Part shown: positions 53,859 to 62,218 of the stretch, in pieces
Position numbering within the stretch: position 1 is the stretch's first letter
Layout: each line of letters starts with the position of its first letter
Assembly (NCBI RefSeq): GCF_010550245.1
Contig: NZ_JAAGLU010000004.1
Coordinates: 124,001 to 188,000 of the forward strand
Source of the DNA: Streptomyces sp. SID12501
Lineage (GTDB): Bacteria; Actinomycetota; Actinomycetes; Streptomycetales; Streptomycetaceae
DNA length: 64,000 nucleotides
Direction of reading: 5' to 3'
Notes under the pieces: generated by a model
Seen by the model: only the letters and a program-made list of their open reading frames with translations
The model's database searches: none
What the model was told of the DNA's origin: nothing
Program-made: the position numbers and the translations under genes

Positions 53859-54469
53859 CAGCCGCTGCCGATTCCGCTGCCGCCGTCCCTGACGACCTGG
53901 GTGGGCGCGTGGCCCAGGTCGGGCACCACCTGGGTCGGCTCCCGCGCGGGGGCGGCGGGTTCCCGATCGGCGGCGTAGGTGCTCAGCCGGGTGCCGTCGG
54001 TGTACACCCAGCGCTCGTGCTCGGCGTCGTACAGCCACACGGACTCGCCGTCGACGACGATCCCGATCCGCTGGCCGCGCGTACGGCCCCGGAACGACTC
54101 CCGGTCGAGTGCGCCCCCGGTCAGCTCCTCCACGGCGCCGCGGTACCGGGCCAGCGCCTCTTCCGCGCGGGCCAGCAGGGGGCGCGGGTCGGCGGTGCGG
54201 GCGAGCGGGGCGGCGGCGGCGGGCGGATCCTGCGGTACGGCGACCAGGAGCCGTCCGTCGACCCAGGCGGACCAGCCGTTCGCGCACCGGACGTGCCCCC
54301 AGTCGCCGCGCCGTTCGACCAGTTCGACCGGCAGCAGCGCGTCGAGGGGCACGGTGGGCCGGGACGGGTCGGGCGCGTCCCAGGCGGCCAGGCCGTCCTG
54401 CGGGACGACGTGCGTGGGCCGGAATCCGGAGATCTGGTATCCGGAGATCCGGTATTCGGCGGACGTCAT
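53858..54469 (-). CDS. SH3-like accessory protein with TQVV repeats
   Basis: A 203-residue soluble protein between the FHA transporter and the kinase. ATG 54469 is chosen, with GTG 54478 possible; it starts 14 bp after the transporter stop and its TGA overlaps the kinase ATG. Residues 15-75 (THVVPQDGLAAWDAPDPSRPTVPLDALLPVELVERRGDWGHVRCANGWSAWVDGRLL) form an SH3-like beta unit, followed by a helix (LLARAEEALARYRGAVEELTGG) and a second small beta domain (QRIGIVVDGESVWLYDAEHERWVYTDGTRLSTY). The tail has two TQVV motifs (EPTQVV and APTQVV). No enzyme signature. A phosphorylated adaptor is the most economical role (inference). Confidence 0.82.
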   Translation of the reverse strand: MTSAEYRISGYQISGFRPTHVVPQDGLAAWDAPDPSRPTVPLDALLPVELVERRGDWGHVRCANGWSAWVDGRLLVAVPQDPPAAAAPLARTADPRPLLARAEEALARYRGAVEELTGGALDRESFRGRTRGQRIGIVVDGESVWLYDAEHERWVYTDGTRLSTYAADREPAAPAREPTQVVPDLGHAPTQVVRDGGSGIGSG

Positions 54470-54482
54470 CTCACCCACCCCT

Positions 54483-56834
54483 CTACTTCCGCATGACAGC
54501 CGGTTCGTGCCGCCGCAGCAGCCGGAGGACCACGTACCCGAAGACCACCGACAGCACGACCAGCATCCCCGCGTTGAGCAGCCAGACCGCGGCCGAGTGT
54601 TCGAACAGCGGGTCGCCGGTCAGTTCGCCGGGGACGATCCGCGACAGTCCGATCGTGCCCGCCATCGCGCCGAGCGCCCACCGCGAGGGCACCAGCCAGG
54701 CGAGCTGCTCGATGCCGGGGACGCCGTCGAGTTTCAGCAGGGCCCCGCAGAACACCACCTGGACGATGGCCAGCAGCACGAGCAGCGGCATCGTCACCTC
54801 CTCCTTGCTGACGAGCGCGGAGACCAGCAGGCCGAGCATCATCGCCGTGAAGGAGAGCAGCGCGACGGCGACCGTGAGCTCCACGAGGGGTGGCATCAAC
54901 ACGCCTTTCCCGCCGGGTGTGTTGAGGTCGACGCCGAGCAGGGCGACGAGGGTCAGCACGACGGCCTGGGCGACGGTGACCGTCCCGAGGACAACGACCT
55001 TCGACATCAGATACGCCGATCTGGACAGGCCGACGGCCCGTTCACGCTGGTAGATCACGCGTTCCTTGACCAGTTCGCGCACGGCGTTGGCCGCACCGGT
55101 CAGGACGCCGCCGACGCACAGGATGAGCAGCGCGTTCATCGCCGTCTCCTGGGTGAGCCGGCTGCCGGCGAGCGCCCGGGCCATCGCGCCCATCACGAAC
55201 GGCAGCGCGACCATGATGGCGAGGAAGGTGCGGTCGGCGCTCAGCGCGGCCGTGTAGCGGCGGACCAGGGTGCTCAGCTGGGCGCCCCAGCTCTGCGGCT
55301 TGGGCGGGGGCGGGGCGGCGTCGACCGGGCCCGACCTCGCCAGCCGGGGCTGGGCGGACGAGTTGACGATGTACTGCCCGTGGAACGGTGAGGCGCGGTA
55401 CTCCCCCGCCCAGTCCCGTTCCTGGTCGCGCTCGAAGGCCTCGAACGCCTCGGGCCACTGCTCGTACCCGAAGTAGGCGAGAGTGTCCTCGGGCGGTCCG
55501 TAGTAGGCGACCTTGCCGCCGGGCGCGAGGACGAGCAGCCGGTCGCAGACGTCGAGGCTGAGCACGCTGTGGGTGACGACGATGACGGTCCGGCCGTCGT
55601 CGGCGAGACCGCGCAGCATGTGCATCACCGAGCGGTCCATCCCCGGGTCGAGGCCCGAGGTCGGTTCGTCGAGGAAGAGCAGCGACGGCTTGGTGAGCAG
55701 TTCCAGGGCCACGCTGACCCGCTTGCGCTGTCCGCCGGAGAGGCTGTGCACGGGCTGGTGGAGGCGCTGTTCCAGGCCGAGTTCGCGCACCACCTCGTCG
55801 ACGCGGGCCCGTCGTTCCGTCTTCGCGGTGTCCTGCGGGAAGCGCAGTTCGGCGGCGTAGGTGAGGGCTCCGCGCACGGTCAGCTGGGCGTGCAGGATGT
55901 CGTCCTGCGGGACCAGGCCGATGCGCTGGCGCAGTTCCGCGTAGTCGCGGTAGAGGTCGCGCCCGTCGTACAGCACCGTGCCGTGGTCGGCGGGGCGCTG
56001 GCCGGTCAGGGCGTTGAGGAGGGTGGACTTGCCTGCGCCGCTGGGTCCGACGACCGCGAGCAGGCACTTCTCCCCCACCGGGAAGGACACGCCCTCCAGG
56101 AGCGTCTTGCGGCCGTGGTCGACGGCGACGGTGAGGTCCTGGACGTCGAGGGAGACCTCGCCGGTGTCGACGTACTCCTGGAGCTGGTCGCCGACCAGGC
56201 AGAACGCGGAGTGGCCCACGCCGACGATGTCACCGGGAGTGACGATCGCCCGGGCGACGGGCGTGCCGTTGAGGAACGTGCCGTTGTGGCTGCCGAGGTC
56301 GACGATCTCGTACGTCCCGTCCGGGTGGGCGCGCAGTTCGGCGTGCCGGCGGGAGACGACGAGGTCGTCGACGACCAGGTCGTTGTCGGCGCCACGGCCG
56401 ATGCGGACGGTGCGGGCGGACAGTGGCCGGACGGTGGTGGGCTGCCGGAAGGTGCCGGTCAGGGAAGGCATCGAGACTCCGGCGACCGCCGAGGGGCGTT
56501 CGCGGGCCGGCGGGGGCGGGCTGACGAGGACGGCGCGCGGTCCGTCGCCGGGACTGCCGAAGCGCAGAACGCTGCCGGGTCCGACGTCCCGTTCGTGGAT
56601 GCGCAGGCCGTCGGCGTATGTACCGTTCGTGCTGTTCTCGTCCTCGACCGTCCAGTGGTCGGCCTCGGGCCGCAGCACCGCGTGGTGCCACGAGACCCGG
56701 GCGTCGTCGATGACGATCTCGCTGAGAGGGTCGCGTCCGACGTGATAGTCGTGGCCCGGACTCATCACCGTGGAGCCCGTCTCCGTCTCCAGGACGAGTT
56801 CGGGCGCCGTCGGCGCGACCGAGCGGTCTACCAT
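54483..56834 (-). CDS. double-FHA ABC transporter (Rv1747-like)
   Basis: ABCG-type half transporter of 783 residues with two N-terminal phosphothreonine-binding FHA domains. FHA1 about 25-100 (HVGRDPLSEIVIDDARVSWHHAVL, NSTNGTY); FHA2 about 140-205 (RIGRGADNDLVVDDLVVSRRHAEL, LGSHNGTFLNG). ABC domain about 225-440: Walker A GPSGAGKST, signature LSGGQRKRVS, Walker B LLFLDEPTSGLDP. Six membrane helices follow (about 540-780), with a C-terminal RLLRRHEP. Mycobacterial Rv1747 has this layout and is controlled by PknF phosphorylation (family knowledge). It leads the operon with the adaptor and kinase. The substrate is unknown. Confidence 0.94.
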   Translation of the reverse strand: MVDRSVAPTAPELVLETETGSTVMSPGHDYHVGRDPLSEIVIDDARVSWHHAVLRPEADHWTVEDENSTNGTYADGLRIHERDVGPGSVLRFGSPGDGPRAVLVSPPPPARERPSAVAGVSMPSLTGTFRQPTTVRPLSARTVRIGRGADNDLVVDDLVVSRRHAELRAHPDGTYEIVDLGSHNGTFLNGTPVARAIVTPGDIVGVGHSAFCLVGDQLQEYVDTGEVSLDVQDLTVAVDHGRKTLLEGVSFPVGEKCLLAVVGPSGAGKSTLLNALTGQRPADHGTVLYDGRDLYRDYAELRQRIGLVPQDDILHAQLTVRGALTYAAELRFPQDTAKTERRARVDEVVRELGLEQRLHQPVHSLSGGQRKRVSVALELLTKPSLLFLDEPTSGLDPGMDRSVMHMLRGLADDGRTVIVVTHSVLSLDVCDRLLVLAPGGKVAYYGPPEDTLAYFGYEQWPEAFEAFERDQERDWAGEYRASPFHGQYIVNSSAQPRLARSGPVDAAPPPPKPQSWGAQLSTLVRRYTAALSADRTFLAIMVALPFVMGAMARALAGSRLTQETAMNALLILCVGGVLTGAANAVRELVKERVIYQRERAVGLSRSAYLMSKVVVLGTVTVAQAVVLTLVALLGVDLNTPGGKGVLMPPLVELTVAVALLSFTAMMLGLLVSALVSKEEVTMPLLVLLAIVQVVFCGALLKLDGVPGIEQLAWLVPSRWALGAMAGTIGLSRIVPGELTGDPLFEHSAAVWLLNAGMLVVLSVVFGYVVLRLLRRHEPAVMRK

Positions 56835-56902
56835 GCCCAGAATTCTAGCTATTCGTCCGCATATACGCCCGGCCAGCCTCGGGACGCCGAAGGCCTCGGC
56901 GA

Positions 56903-57313
56903 CTATGCGACCGGTATGACCAGTGCCGGGTTGGTCCGCTGCATCCGCAGCGCGTCCACGGACTCGGCGAGCAGTTCGTACTCGGCGGTCTCGTCGTACG
57001 TGGCGATCCGGACGAGCCTGCCGCCCGCCAACTCATTGGCGACCAGCTCCTGTTGGTACGGGTCCATGGACCAGGTGCGCAGCAGGCGGGGCACGTCGGG
57101 CACGGTGGCGGCCACCGGGATGAGCGCGTTCGGGGGGAAGTACGGTTCGTCGGGCTGCGGATCGAGCCGTTCGGCGATCCAGTTCGCCCGGTCCCGCAAC
57201 CACCACAGAGCCAGCGCGAGGGTGGGTGCGCGATAGGTACCCAGCGGTACGCCGATACGTCGGCCCGCACACACTCCGTACGCCGTGACATGGCAAAGGA
57301 ACTCGTCGTGCAC
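56903..57313 (-). CDS. conserved hypothetical protein
   Basis: Unrecognised soluble protein. GTG 57313 (VHDEFLCHVTAYGVCAGRRIG) is chosen because GGGGGAAAG lies 8 bp upstream, giving 136 residues; GTG 57391 would add 26 residues but lacks such a site. The body reads GTYRAPTLALALWWLRDRANWIAERLDPQPDEPYFPPNALIPVAATVPDVPRLLRTWSMDPYQQELVANELAGGRLVRIATYDETAEYELL. No motif is known to me. It precedes the FHA transporter by 68 bp in the same direction and may belong to that operon. Confidence 0.65.
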   Translation of the reverse strand: MHDEFLCHVTAYGVCAGRRIGVPLGTYRAPTLALALWWLRDRANWIAERLDPQPDEPYFPPNALIPVAATVPDVPRLLRTWSMDPYQQELVANELAGGRLVRIATYDETAEYELLAESVDALRMQRTNPALVIPVA

Positions 57314-57645
57314 GATCTTTCCCCCGATCGCCTGCCGGCCGTGCCTCGCTTTCCCTGCGACTCGCTCGCTGTGCGCGTTGGTGCTGGTCACTCGATGGTC
57401 ACTCAGTGGTGCAGTGTTCTACCACTTGAGTATCTTCACTATTGACACTCTGTCACCACGCCTTTCCAGCCAGTTTCCAGGCTTTCTCCTGGCATATTCC
57501 TGGCAGGTATGGACCGGAATCCGACGGGACGGCCTCTCGCCCCGTCGGCAGATCTCCGGAGATTCGCGATGATCGCGGGATTCGCGATGAGTTTTCCGCT
57601 TCCCAGTGGTCTCTTTAGCGAAGACCACTGGAAATGGAGGGCCCC
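57314..57645. other. 330-bp intergenic region with a leader hairpin
   Basis: No gene seen. AT-richer DNA at 57400-57480 and 57560-57610 fits divergent promoters. A 10-bp perfect hairpin (57603-57612 / 57622-57631, loop 9) lies just before the ribosome binding site of the next gene. Confidence 0.55.
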
Positions 57646-57942
57646 ATGGCCACCAGCGGAAAAGTCGACACCATCGACGCCGAATTCACAGCCGTACTGC
57701 GCAAAAGCCCGGACCCCGGGGGCTGGACCTACCTGGTCTGGCCGGAATCCGCCACGTTCTTCGGTACCCGCGGCCTGGTCAAGGTCGGCGGGACGATCGA
57801 CGGGCACCCTTTCCGCAGTTCGTTCATGGCGCTGGGCGACGGCACCCACAAACTCCCCGTGAAGGCCGAGATCAGGAAAGCCATCGGAAAGAATGAGGGT
57901 GACACCGTGACAGTACGGCTGGCGGAGCGGCTCCGTTCATAA
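57646..57942 (+). CDS. DUF1905-domain protein
   Basis: A 98-residue protein from ATG 57646 with GGAGGG 6 bp upstream. The sequence [86 protein letters not shown] is the complete DUF1905 domain, a small beta-barrel with HPFRSSF and a Gly/Asp loop. Function unknown. It stands alone, with an upstream leader hairpin. Confidence 0.92.
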   Translation: MATSGKVDTIDAEFTAVLRKSPDPGGWTYLVWPESATFFGTRGLVKVGGTIDGHPFRSSFMALGDGTHKLPVKAEIRKAIGKNEGDTVTVRLAERLRS

Positions 57943-57968
57943 CGGGGCGAGGAAAGATCGGGAAGAGA

Positions 57969-58961
57969 TCAGGCCTTGATGACCGCGTCGATCCGGGCCA
58001 GCTCCTCGTCGGAGAACTCCAGGTTGTCGATGGCCGCGACGCTGTCCTCCAGCTGCCGCGGGCTGCTCGCGCCGACCAGGGCCGAGGTCACCCGGCCGCC
58101 GCGCAGGACCCAGGCCAGGGCCAGCTGGGCCAGGCTCTGGCCGCGGGACTTGGCGATGTCGTCGAGGGCGCGCAGCTGCTGCACGAGGTCCTCGGTGATC
58201 CGGTCGGAGTTGAGGAAGGGGCTGTCGCTCGCCGCCCGCGAGTCCGCCGGGATGCCGTCGAGGTAGCGGCCGGTGAGCAGGCCCTGCTCCAGCGGGGAGA
58301 AGACGATGGAGCCGACCTGGAGCTCGTCCAGCGCGTCGAGCAGCCCCTCGTCCTCCGGACGGCGGTCGAGCATCGAGTAGCGGGGCTGGTGGATCAGGAG
58401 CGGGGTGCCCAGCTCGGCCAGGATGCGGGCGGCCTCCCGGGTCTGCTCCGCCGAGTAGTTCGAGATGCCGACGTAGAGCGCCTTGCCCTGCTGGACCGCC
58501 GTGTGCAGGGCACCCATCGTCTCCTCCAGCGGAGTCTCCGGGTCCGGGCGGTGCGAGTAGAAGATGTCGACGTGGTCCAGGCCCATCCGGGTCAGGCTCT
58601 GGTCGAGGGAGGACAGCAGGTACTTGCGCGAACCCCACTCGCCGTACGGGCCCGGCCACATGAGGTAGCCCGCCTTGGTGGAGATCACGAGTTCGTCGCG
58701 GTACGGGGCGAAGTCGGCCCTGAGGGCCTCACCCAGCGCGGACTCGGCGGCGCCGGGCGGCGGGCCGTAGTTGTTGGCCAGGTCGAAGTGGGTGACGCCG
58801 AGGTCGAAGGCGCGGCGCAGGATGGCCCGCTGGGTGTCGACCGGACGATCGGGGCCGAAGTTGTGCCACAGGCCGAGCGACAGCGCGGGGAGCTTCAGGC
58901 CGCTGCGTCCGGTGCGCCGGTAGGGCATGTCCGCGTAACGGTCGGTGTGTGCGGTGTACAA
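57969..58961 (-). CDS. aldo/keto reductase, YghZ/L-glyceraldehyde 3-phosphate reductase type
   Basis: NADPH-dependent carbonyl reductase, 330 residues. TTG 58961 has GGAG 5 bp upstream; ATG 58928 (MPYRRTGRSGLKLPALSLGLW) is the safe alternative. Catalytic Asp/Tyr are in FDLANNYGPPPGAAE, Lys in VISTKAGYLMWPG, His in DIFYSHRPDPETPLEETM. The C-terminal NADP site is LVGASSPRQLEDSVAAI. The segment WPGPYGEWGSRKYLLSSLDQSLTRMGLDYVDIFYSH-like is highly conserved in YghZ homologues, which detoxify methylglyoxal or L-glyceraldehyde 3-phosphate. It is divergent from a LysR gene. Confidence 0.94.
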   Translation of the reverse strand: MYTAHTDRYADMPYRRTGRSGLKLPALSLGLWHNFGPDRPVDTQRAILRRAFDLGVTHFDLANNYGPPPGAAESALGEALRADFAPYRDELVISTKAGYLMWPGPYGEWGSRKYLLSSLDQSLTRMGLDHVDIFYSHRPDPETPLEETMGALHTAVQQGKALYVGISNYSAEQTREAARILAELGTPLLIHQPRYSMLDRRPEDEGLLDALDELQVGSIVFSPLEQGLLTGRYLDGIPADSRAASDSPFLNSDRITEDLVQQLRALDDIAKSRGQSLAQLALAWVLRGGRVTSALVGASSPRQLEDSVAAIDNLEFSDEELARIDAVIKA

Positions 58962-59046
58962 CGCGACTCCAGAAGGGTTGGCACGGTGGATGTGATCAGT
59001 CTGGTCCCACTCTTCCCCCGGAGCCGGGCAGTGGTCCAACAGGAGA

Positions 59047-59067
59047 ATCCGATGGAATTCAGCGGAT
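59047..59067. promoter_or_regulatory. LysR-type binding site
   Basis: ATCCG-N11-CGGAT, a perfect inverted repeat with the T-N11-A layout of LysR sites, centred on GAATTC, 14 bp before the LysR start and 86 bp from the divergent aldo/keto reductase start. Confidence 0.6.
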
Positions 59068-59080
59068 AGGCTTCTCAATC

Positions 59081-59968
59081 ATGGAACTACGCCACCTCCA
59101 GCACTTCGTCGCGGTCGCGGAGGACCAGCACTTCACCCGGGCCGCCGAACGCCTGATGGTGTCCCAGTCGGGCCTGTCGGCCTCGATCCGCGCACTGGAG
59201 CGGGAGCTGCAGACCCCGTTGTTCGTGCGTACCACCCGCCGGGTGACGCTCACCGAGGCGGGGCGGGCACTGCTGGGCGAGGCCGAGCGCATCCTGGCGG
59301 GGGTGCGGGCGGCGCACGACGCCGTGGCCGCCGTACAGGGCGTGCTGCGCGGGACGCTCTCGCTGGGCGCGGAGCAGTGCATCGGCGGGGTGGATGTCGC
59401 CGGGCTGCTGGCCGCGTTCCGGCGGCGTCATCCCGATGTGGAGATCCGGCTGCGTCAGGCGGGGTCCGAGGCGATCGCGGACGAGGTCGCCGCCGGGCGG
59501 CTCGACCTGGCCTTCGCGATCCGCACCCGTAAGGACTCCGACCAGCTGCGTTCCGTACCCCTCAGCAGTGAGCCGATGACCGTGCTGTGCCATCCGAGCC
59601 ATTCGCTCGCCCTCGCGGGCGCGGTGACTCCGGAGGAGCTGGGCGGGGAGGCGTTCGTCGACTTCCATCCGGACTGGGGGCCGCGCCGGATCACGGACGA
59701 GGTGTTCGCCGCCGCGTGCGTACGGCGGACCGTGGCGCTTGAGGTCAACGACGTGCACAGTCTGCTGGACCTGGTCGGGGAGGGGCTCGGCGTCGCGGTG
59801 GTGCCCCGCCACTTCGCCCACAAGCGCGCGGCTCTGGCCGCGCTGCCCGTGAAGGGCACCGGCGAGACGGTGTACGAGACGGTCGCGATGCTGCCGCCGC
59901 CGCAGGCGACGAGTCCGGCGGCCCGGGCGCTGATGGAGCTGCTGGAGCGGCCCGAGCGGCAGGGCTGA
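59081..59968 (+). CDS. LysR-family transcriptional regulator
   Basis: A 295-residue regulator from ATG 59081. The winged HTH is MELRHLQHFVAVAEDQHFTRAAERLMVSQSGLSASIRALERELQTPLFVRTTRRVTLTEAGRALLGEAERIL; the effector domain has GTLSLGAEQCIGGVDVAGLLAAFRRRHPDVEIRL and GEGLGVAVVPRHFAHKR. It probably controls the divergent aldo/keto reductase and itself through the site at 59047-59067. The natural ligand is unknown; a reactive aldehyde would fit the neighbour. Confidence 0.95.
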   Translation: MELRHLQHFVAVAEDQHFTRAAERLMVSQSGLSASIRALERELQTPLFVRTTRRVTLTEAGRALLGEAERILAGVRAAHDAVAAVQGVLRGTLSLGAEQCIGGVDVAGLLAAFRRRHPDVEIRLRQAGSEAIADEVAAGRLDLAFAIRTRKDSDQLRSVPLSSEPMTVLCHPSHSLALAGAVTPEELGGEAFVDFHPDWGPRRITDEVFAAACVRRTVALEVNDVHSLLDLVGEGLGVAVVPRHFAHKRAALAALPVKGTGETVYETVAMLPPPQATSPAARALMELLERPERQG

Positions 59969-59990
59969 TACGCGTGTCCTGTTCCTGATG

Positions 59991-60014
59991 CCATAGGCAC
60001 CGCGGTGCCTATGG
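59991..60014. repeat. 24-bp perfect palindrome
   Basis: CCATAGGCACCGCGGTGCCTATGG (two 12-bp arms, no spacer) starts 22 bp after the LysR stop and ends 8 bp before the ATG of the next gene. It may terminate lysR transcription or be an operator for the DinB-like gene. Confidence 0.65.
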
Positions 60015-60022
60015 TGGGTGGC

Positions 60023-60538
60023 ATGGATGCCAAGGACGTTCTCATCGACGCGTACGGCCGGATCCAGGAAGAGGTCCACAACGCCCTGGACGGTCTGTCA
60101 CCGGACGACCTGTGCGCCCGGCCCGCCCCCGACGCCAACTCCGTCGCCTGGCTGGTCTGGCATCTCACCCGGGTCCAGGACGACCATGTCGCCGACGCGG
60201 CCGGCTTCGACCAGGTCTGGCTGAGCGAGGGCTGGGAGAAACGGTTCGGGCTGGGACTGGAGCCCGGCGACATCGGCTACGGCCACAGCGCGCGGCAGGT
60301 CGCCCGGGTGCGGGTGGAGTCGGGCGACCTGCTGCTCGGCTACTACGACGCGGTGCACGCGCAGAGCCTCAAGTTCCTGCGGGGCCTGACCGCGGGCGAC
60401 TTCGGGCGGATCGTCGACGAGCGCTGGGACCCGCCGGTCACCCTCGGCGTACGGCTCGTCAGCGTCCTGGCCGACGATCTTCAGCACGTCGGCCAGGCCG
60501 CTTATCTGCGGGGACTGCTTCAGAGCGCCGAGGCGTAG
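60023..60538 (+). CDS. DinB/DUF664-like (mycothiol-dependent enzyme superfamily) protein
   Basis: A 171-residue four-helix bundle. ATG 60023 ([25 protein letters not shown]) is chosen; ATG 60011 is also in frame. Putative metal-binding His residues fit the DinB layout: [16 protein letters not shown] in helix 2 and [15 protein letters not shown] in helix 4. DinB-superfamily proteins of actinobacteria often transfer mycothiol to small molecules. The 3' end overlaps the convergent adenosine deaminase gene by 19 bp. Confidence 0.85.
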   Translation: MDAKDVLIDAYGRIQEEVHNALDGLSPDDLCARPAPDANSVAWLVWHLTRVQDDHVADAAGFDQVWLSEGWEKRFGLGLEPGDIGYGHSARQVARVRVESGDLLLGYYDAVHAQSLKFLRGLTAGDFGRIVDERWDPPVTLGVRLVSVLADDLQHVGQAAYLRGLLQSAEA

Positions 60539-61590
60539 CCCGGCAGGACGACATCCTCGATGAGGGCGTTGCGCTCCTCGAACGGGATGAACGCGCTCTT
60601 GACCGCGTTCACGGTGACCGTGCGCAGGTCCTCGACCGTCCAGTCGGCCTCCTCGACGAGGAGGGACATCTCGCGGGTCATCGTCGTGCCGGAGACCAGC
60701 CGGTTGTCGGTGTTGAGGGTGACACGGAAGCCCAGGTCGCGCAGGGCGGTGATGGGGTGCTCGGCGATCGACTTGGCGGCGCCCGTCTGGAGGTTGGAGG
60801 TCGGGCACATCTCCAGGGCGATCCGGCGGTCGCGCACCCAGCGCGCGAGATGGCCGAGCTTGCCGTCCACGATGTCCTCGGTGATGCGGACGCCGTGGCC
60901 GATGCGCTGGGCGCCGCAGACCTGGAGGGCCTGGTGGATGCTGGGCAGGCCGTGGGCCTCACCGGCGTGGATGGTGAACGGCACGCTCTGGCTGCGCAGG
61001 TGTTCGAAGGCGGCGAGGTGGTCGGCGGGCGGGAAGCCGTCCTCGGCGCCCGCGATGTCGAAGCCGACGACACCGGCGTGCCGGAAGGCGACGGCCAGGT
61101 CGGCGGCCTCACGGACGCGGTCGAACATGCGCATCCCGCACAGCAGCGTCCCGACCCGCACCGGGGTGCCCGCGGCGGCGGCCTTCGCCATGCCGGCCGC
61201 CAGGCCCTCCTGGACGGTCTCGACGACCTCGGCGAGGGTCAGGCCGCCGTTCACGTTCAGTTCGGGGGCGTAGCGCACCTCGGCGTAGACGACGCCGTCC
61301 TCGGCGAGGTCGAGGACGTATTCCTCGGCGGTGCGCAGCAGGCCCTCGCGGGTCTGCATCACGGCGAGGGTGTGCTCGAAGGTGGCTATGTAGCGCACCA
61401 GGTCACCGGAGTTGGCGGCCTCGTAGTACCAGGCGGCCAGTTCGTCCGGGTCGGTGGTGGGCAGGGTGTGGCCGACCTCGGCGGCGAGCTCGACCAGGGT
61501 GGCGGGGCGCAGGCCTCCGTCGAGGTGGTCGTGCAGCACGGCCTTGGGGAGGCGGCGGAGGGTGGCGGTGTCGACGGGGGACGCGCTCAT
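60520..61590 (-). CDS. add: adenosine deaminase
   Basis: Zinc hydrolase converting adenosine to inosine in purine salvage, 356 residues from ATG 61590. Metal and catalytic residues are all visible: [10 protein letters not shown] (two His), [12 protein letters not shown] (His, Glu), GHGVRITED (His), [13 protein letters not shown] (Asp). Also [11 protein letters not shown] and [10 protein letters not shown]. Length and order match bacterial Add. It begins 42 bp after the upstream VOC gene in the same direction, and overlaps the convergent DinB-like gene by 19 bp. Confidence 0.96.
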   Translation of the reverse strand: MSASPVDTATLRRLPKAVLHDHLDGGLRPATLVELAAEVGHTLPTTDPDELAAWYYEAANSGDLVRYIATFEHTLAVMQTREGLLRTAEEYVLDLAEDGVVYAEVRYAPELNVNGGLTLAEVVETVQEGLAAGMAKAAAAGTPVRVGTLLCGMRMFDRVREAADLAVAFRHAGVVGFDIAGAEDGFPPADHLAAFEHLRSQSVPFTIHAGEAHGLPSIHQALQVCGAQRIGHGVRITEDIVDGKLGHLARWVRDRRIALEMCPTSNLQTGAAKSIAEHPITALRDLGFRVTLNTDNRLVSGTTMTREMSLLVEEADWTVEDLRTVTVNAVKSAFIPFEERNALIEDVVLPGYASAL

Positions 61591-61632
61591 GTGCGGTGTT
61601 TCCTCGGCAGGTGGTGGTGCGGTGGGATGGGT

Positions 61633-62028
61633 CTAGGCGGTGGGGGGCTGGAGGAGGTCCCAGCGGTTGCCGTACAGGTCCTGGAAGACGGCCACCGAGC
61701 CGTACGGCTCATGGCGCGGCTCCTCCAGGAAGATCACGCCGGCGGCGGTCATCCGGGCGTGGTCGCGGGCGAAGTCGTCGGTGTGCAGGAAGAAGCCGAC
61801 GCGTCCGCCGGTCTGGTCGCCGATCCGGGAGCGCTGTCCCTCGTCCTTGGCCCGGGCGAGAACCAGACCGGTGCCCGCCTCTCCGGCGCCCGGCTCGACG
61901 ACGACCCAGCGGGAGCCGTCCGGGCGCGGGGTGTCCTCGGCGAGCCGGAAGCCGAGCGCGTCGGTGTAGAAGCGGATCGCCTCGTCGTAGTCGCCGACGA
62001 CGAGGGTGACCAGGGCGATGCGTCTCAT
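61633..62028 (-). CDS. VOC-family (glyoxalase-like) protein
   Basis: A 131-residue protein from ATG 62028 with GAGGAG 6 bp upstream. Two beta-alpha-beta-beta-beta modules: MRRIALVTLVVGDYDEAIRFYTDALGFRLAEDTPRPDGSRWVVVEP and GRVGFFLHTDDFARDHARMTAAGVIFLEEPRHEPYGSVAVFQDLYGNRWDLLQP. The metal ligands of glyoxalase I are only partly recognisable, so the reaction is open. It may be cotranscribed with the adenosine deaminase gene 42 bp downstream. Confidence 0.93.
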   Translation of the reverse strand: MRRIALVTLVVGDYDEAIRFYTDALGFRLAEDTPRPDGSRWVVVEPGAGEAGTGLVLARAKDEGQRSRIGDQTGGRVGFFLHTDDFARDHARMTAAGVIFLEEPRHEPYGSVAVFQDLYGNRWDLLQPPTA

Positions 62029-62218
62029 CGGCTCTCCTCGGACTCTCGGGGGGGGTGGTGGCGCGGTGGACTGTCCGGCCGGCCTGCGAATCACGTGCGG
62101 TTGACGGGTGAGGTTATACGTAACACGCCACGTGTGTCACCTCCGTGCCCGCACGTGTGATCTGCTCCGCATCCGCGGGTCCCGGGAACGATCGCCGGGG
62201 CGTGATCGTCGAGCAGAT

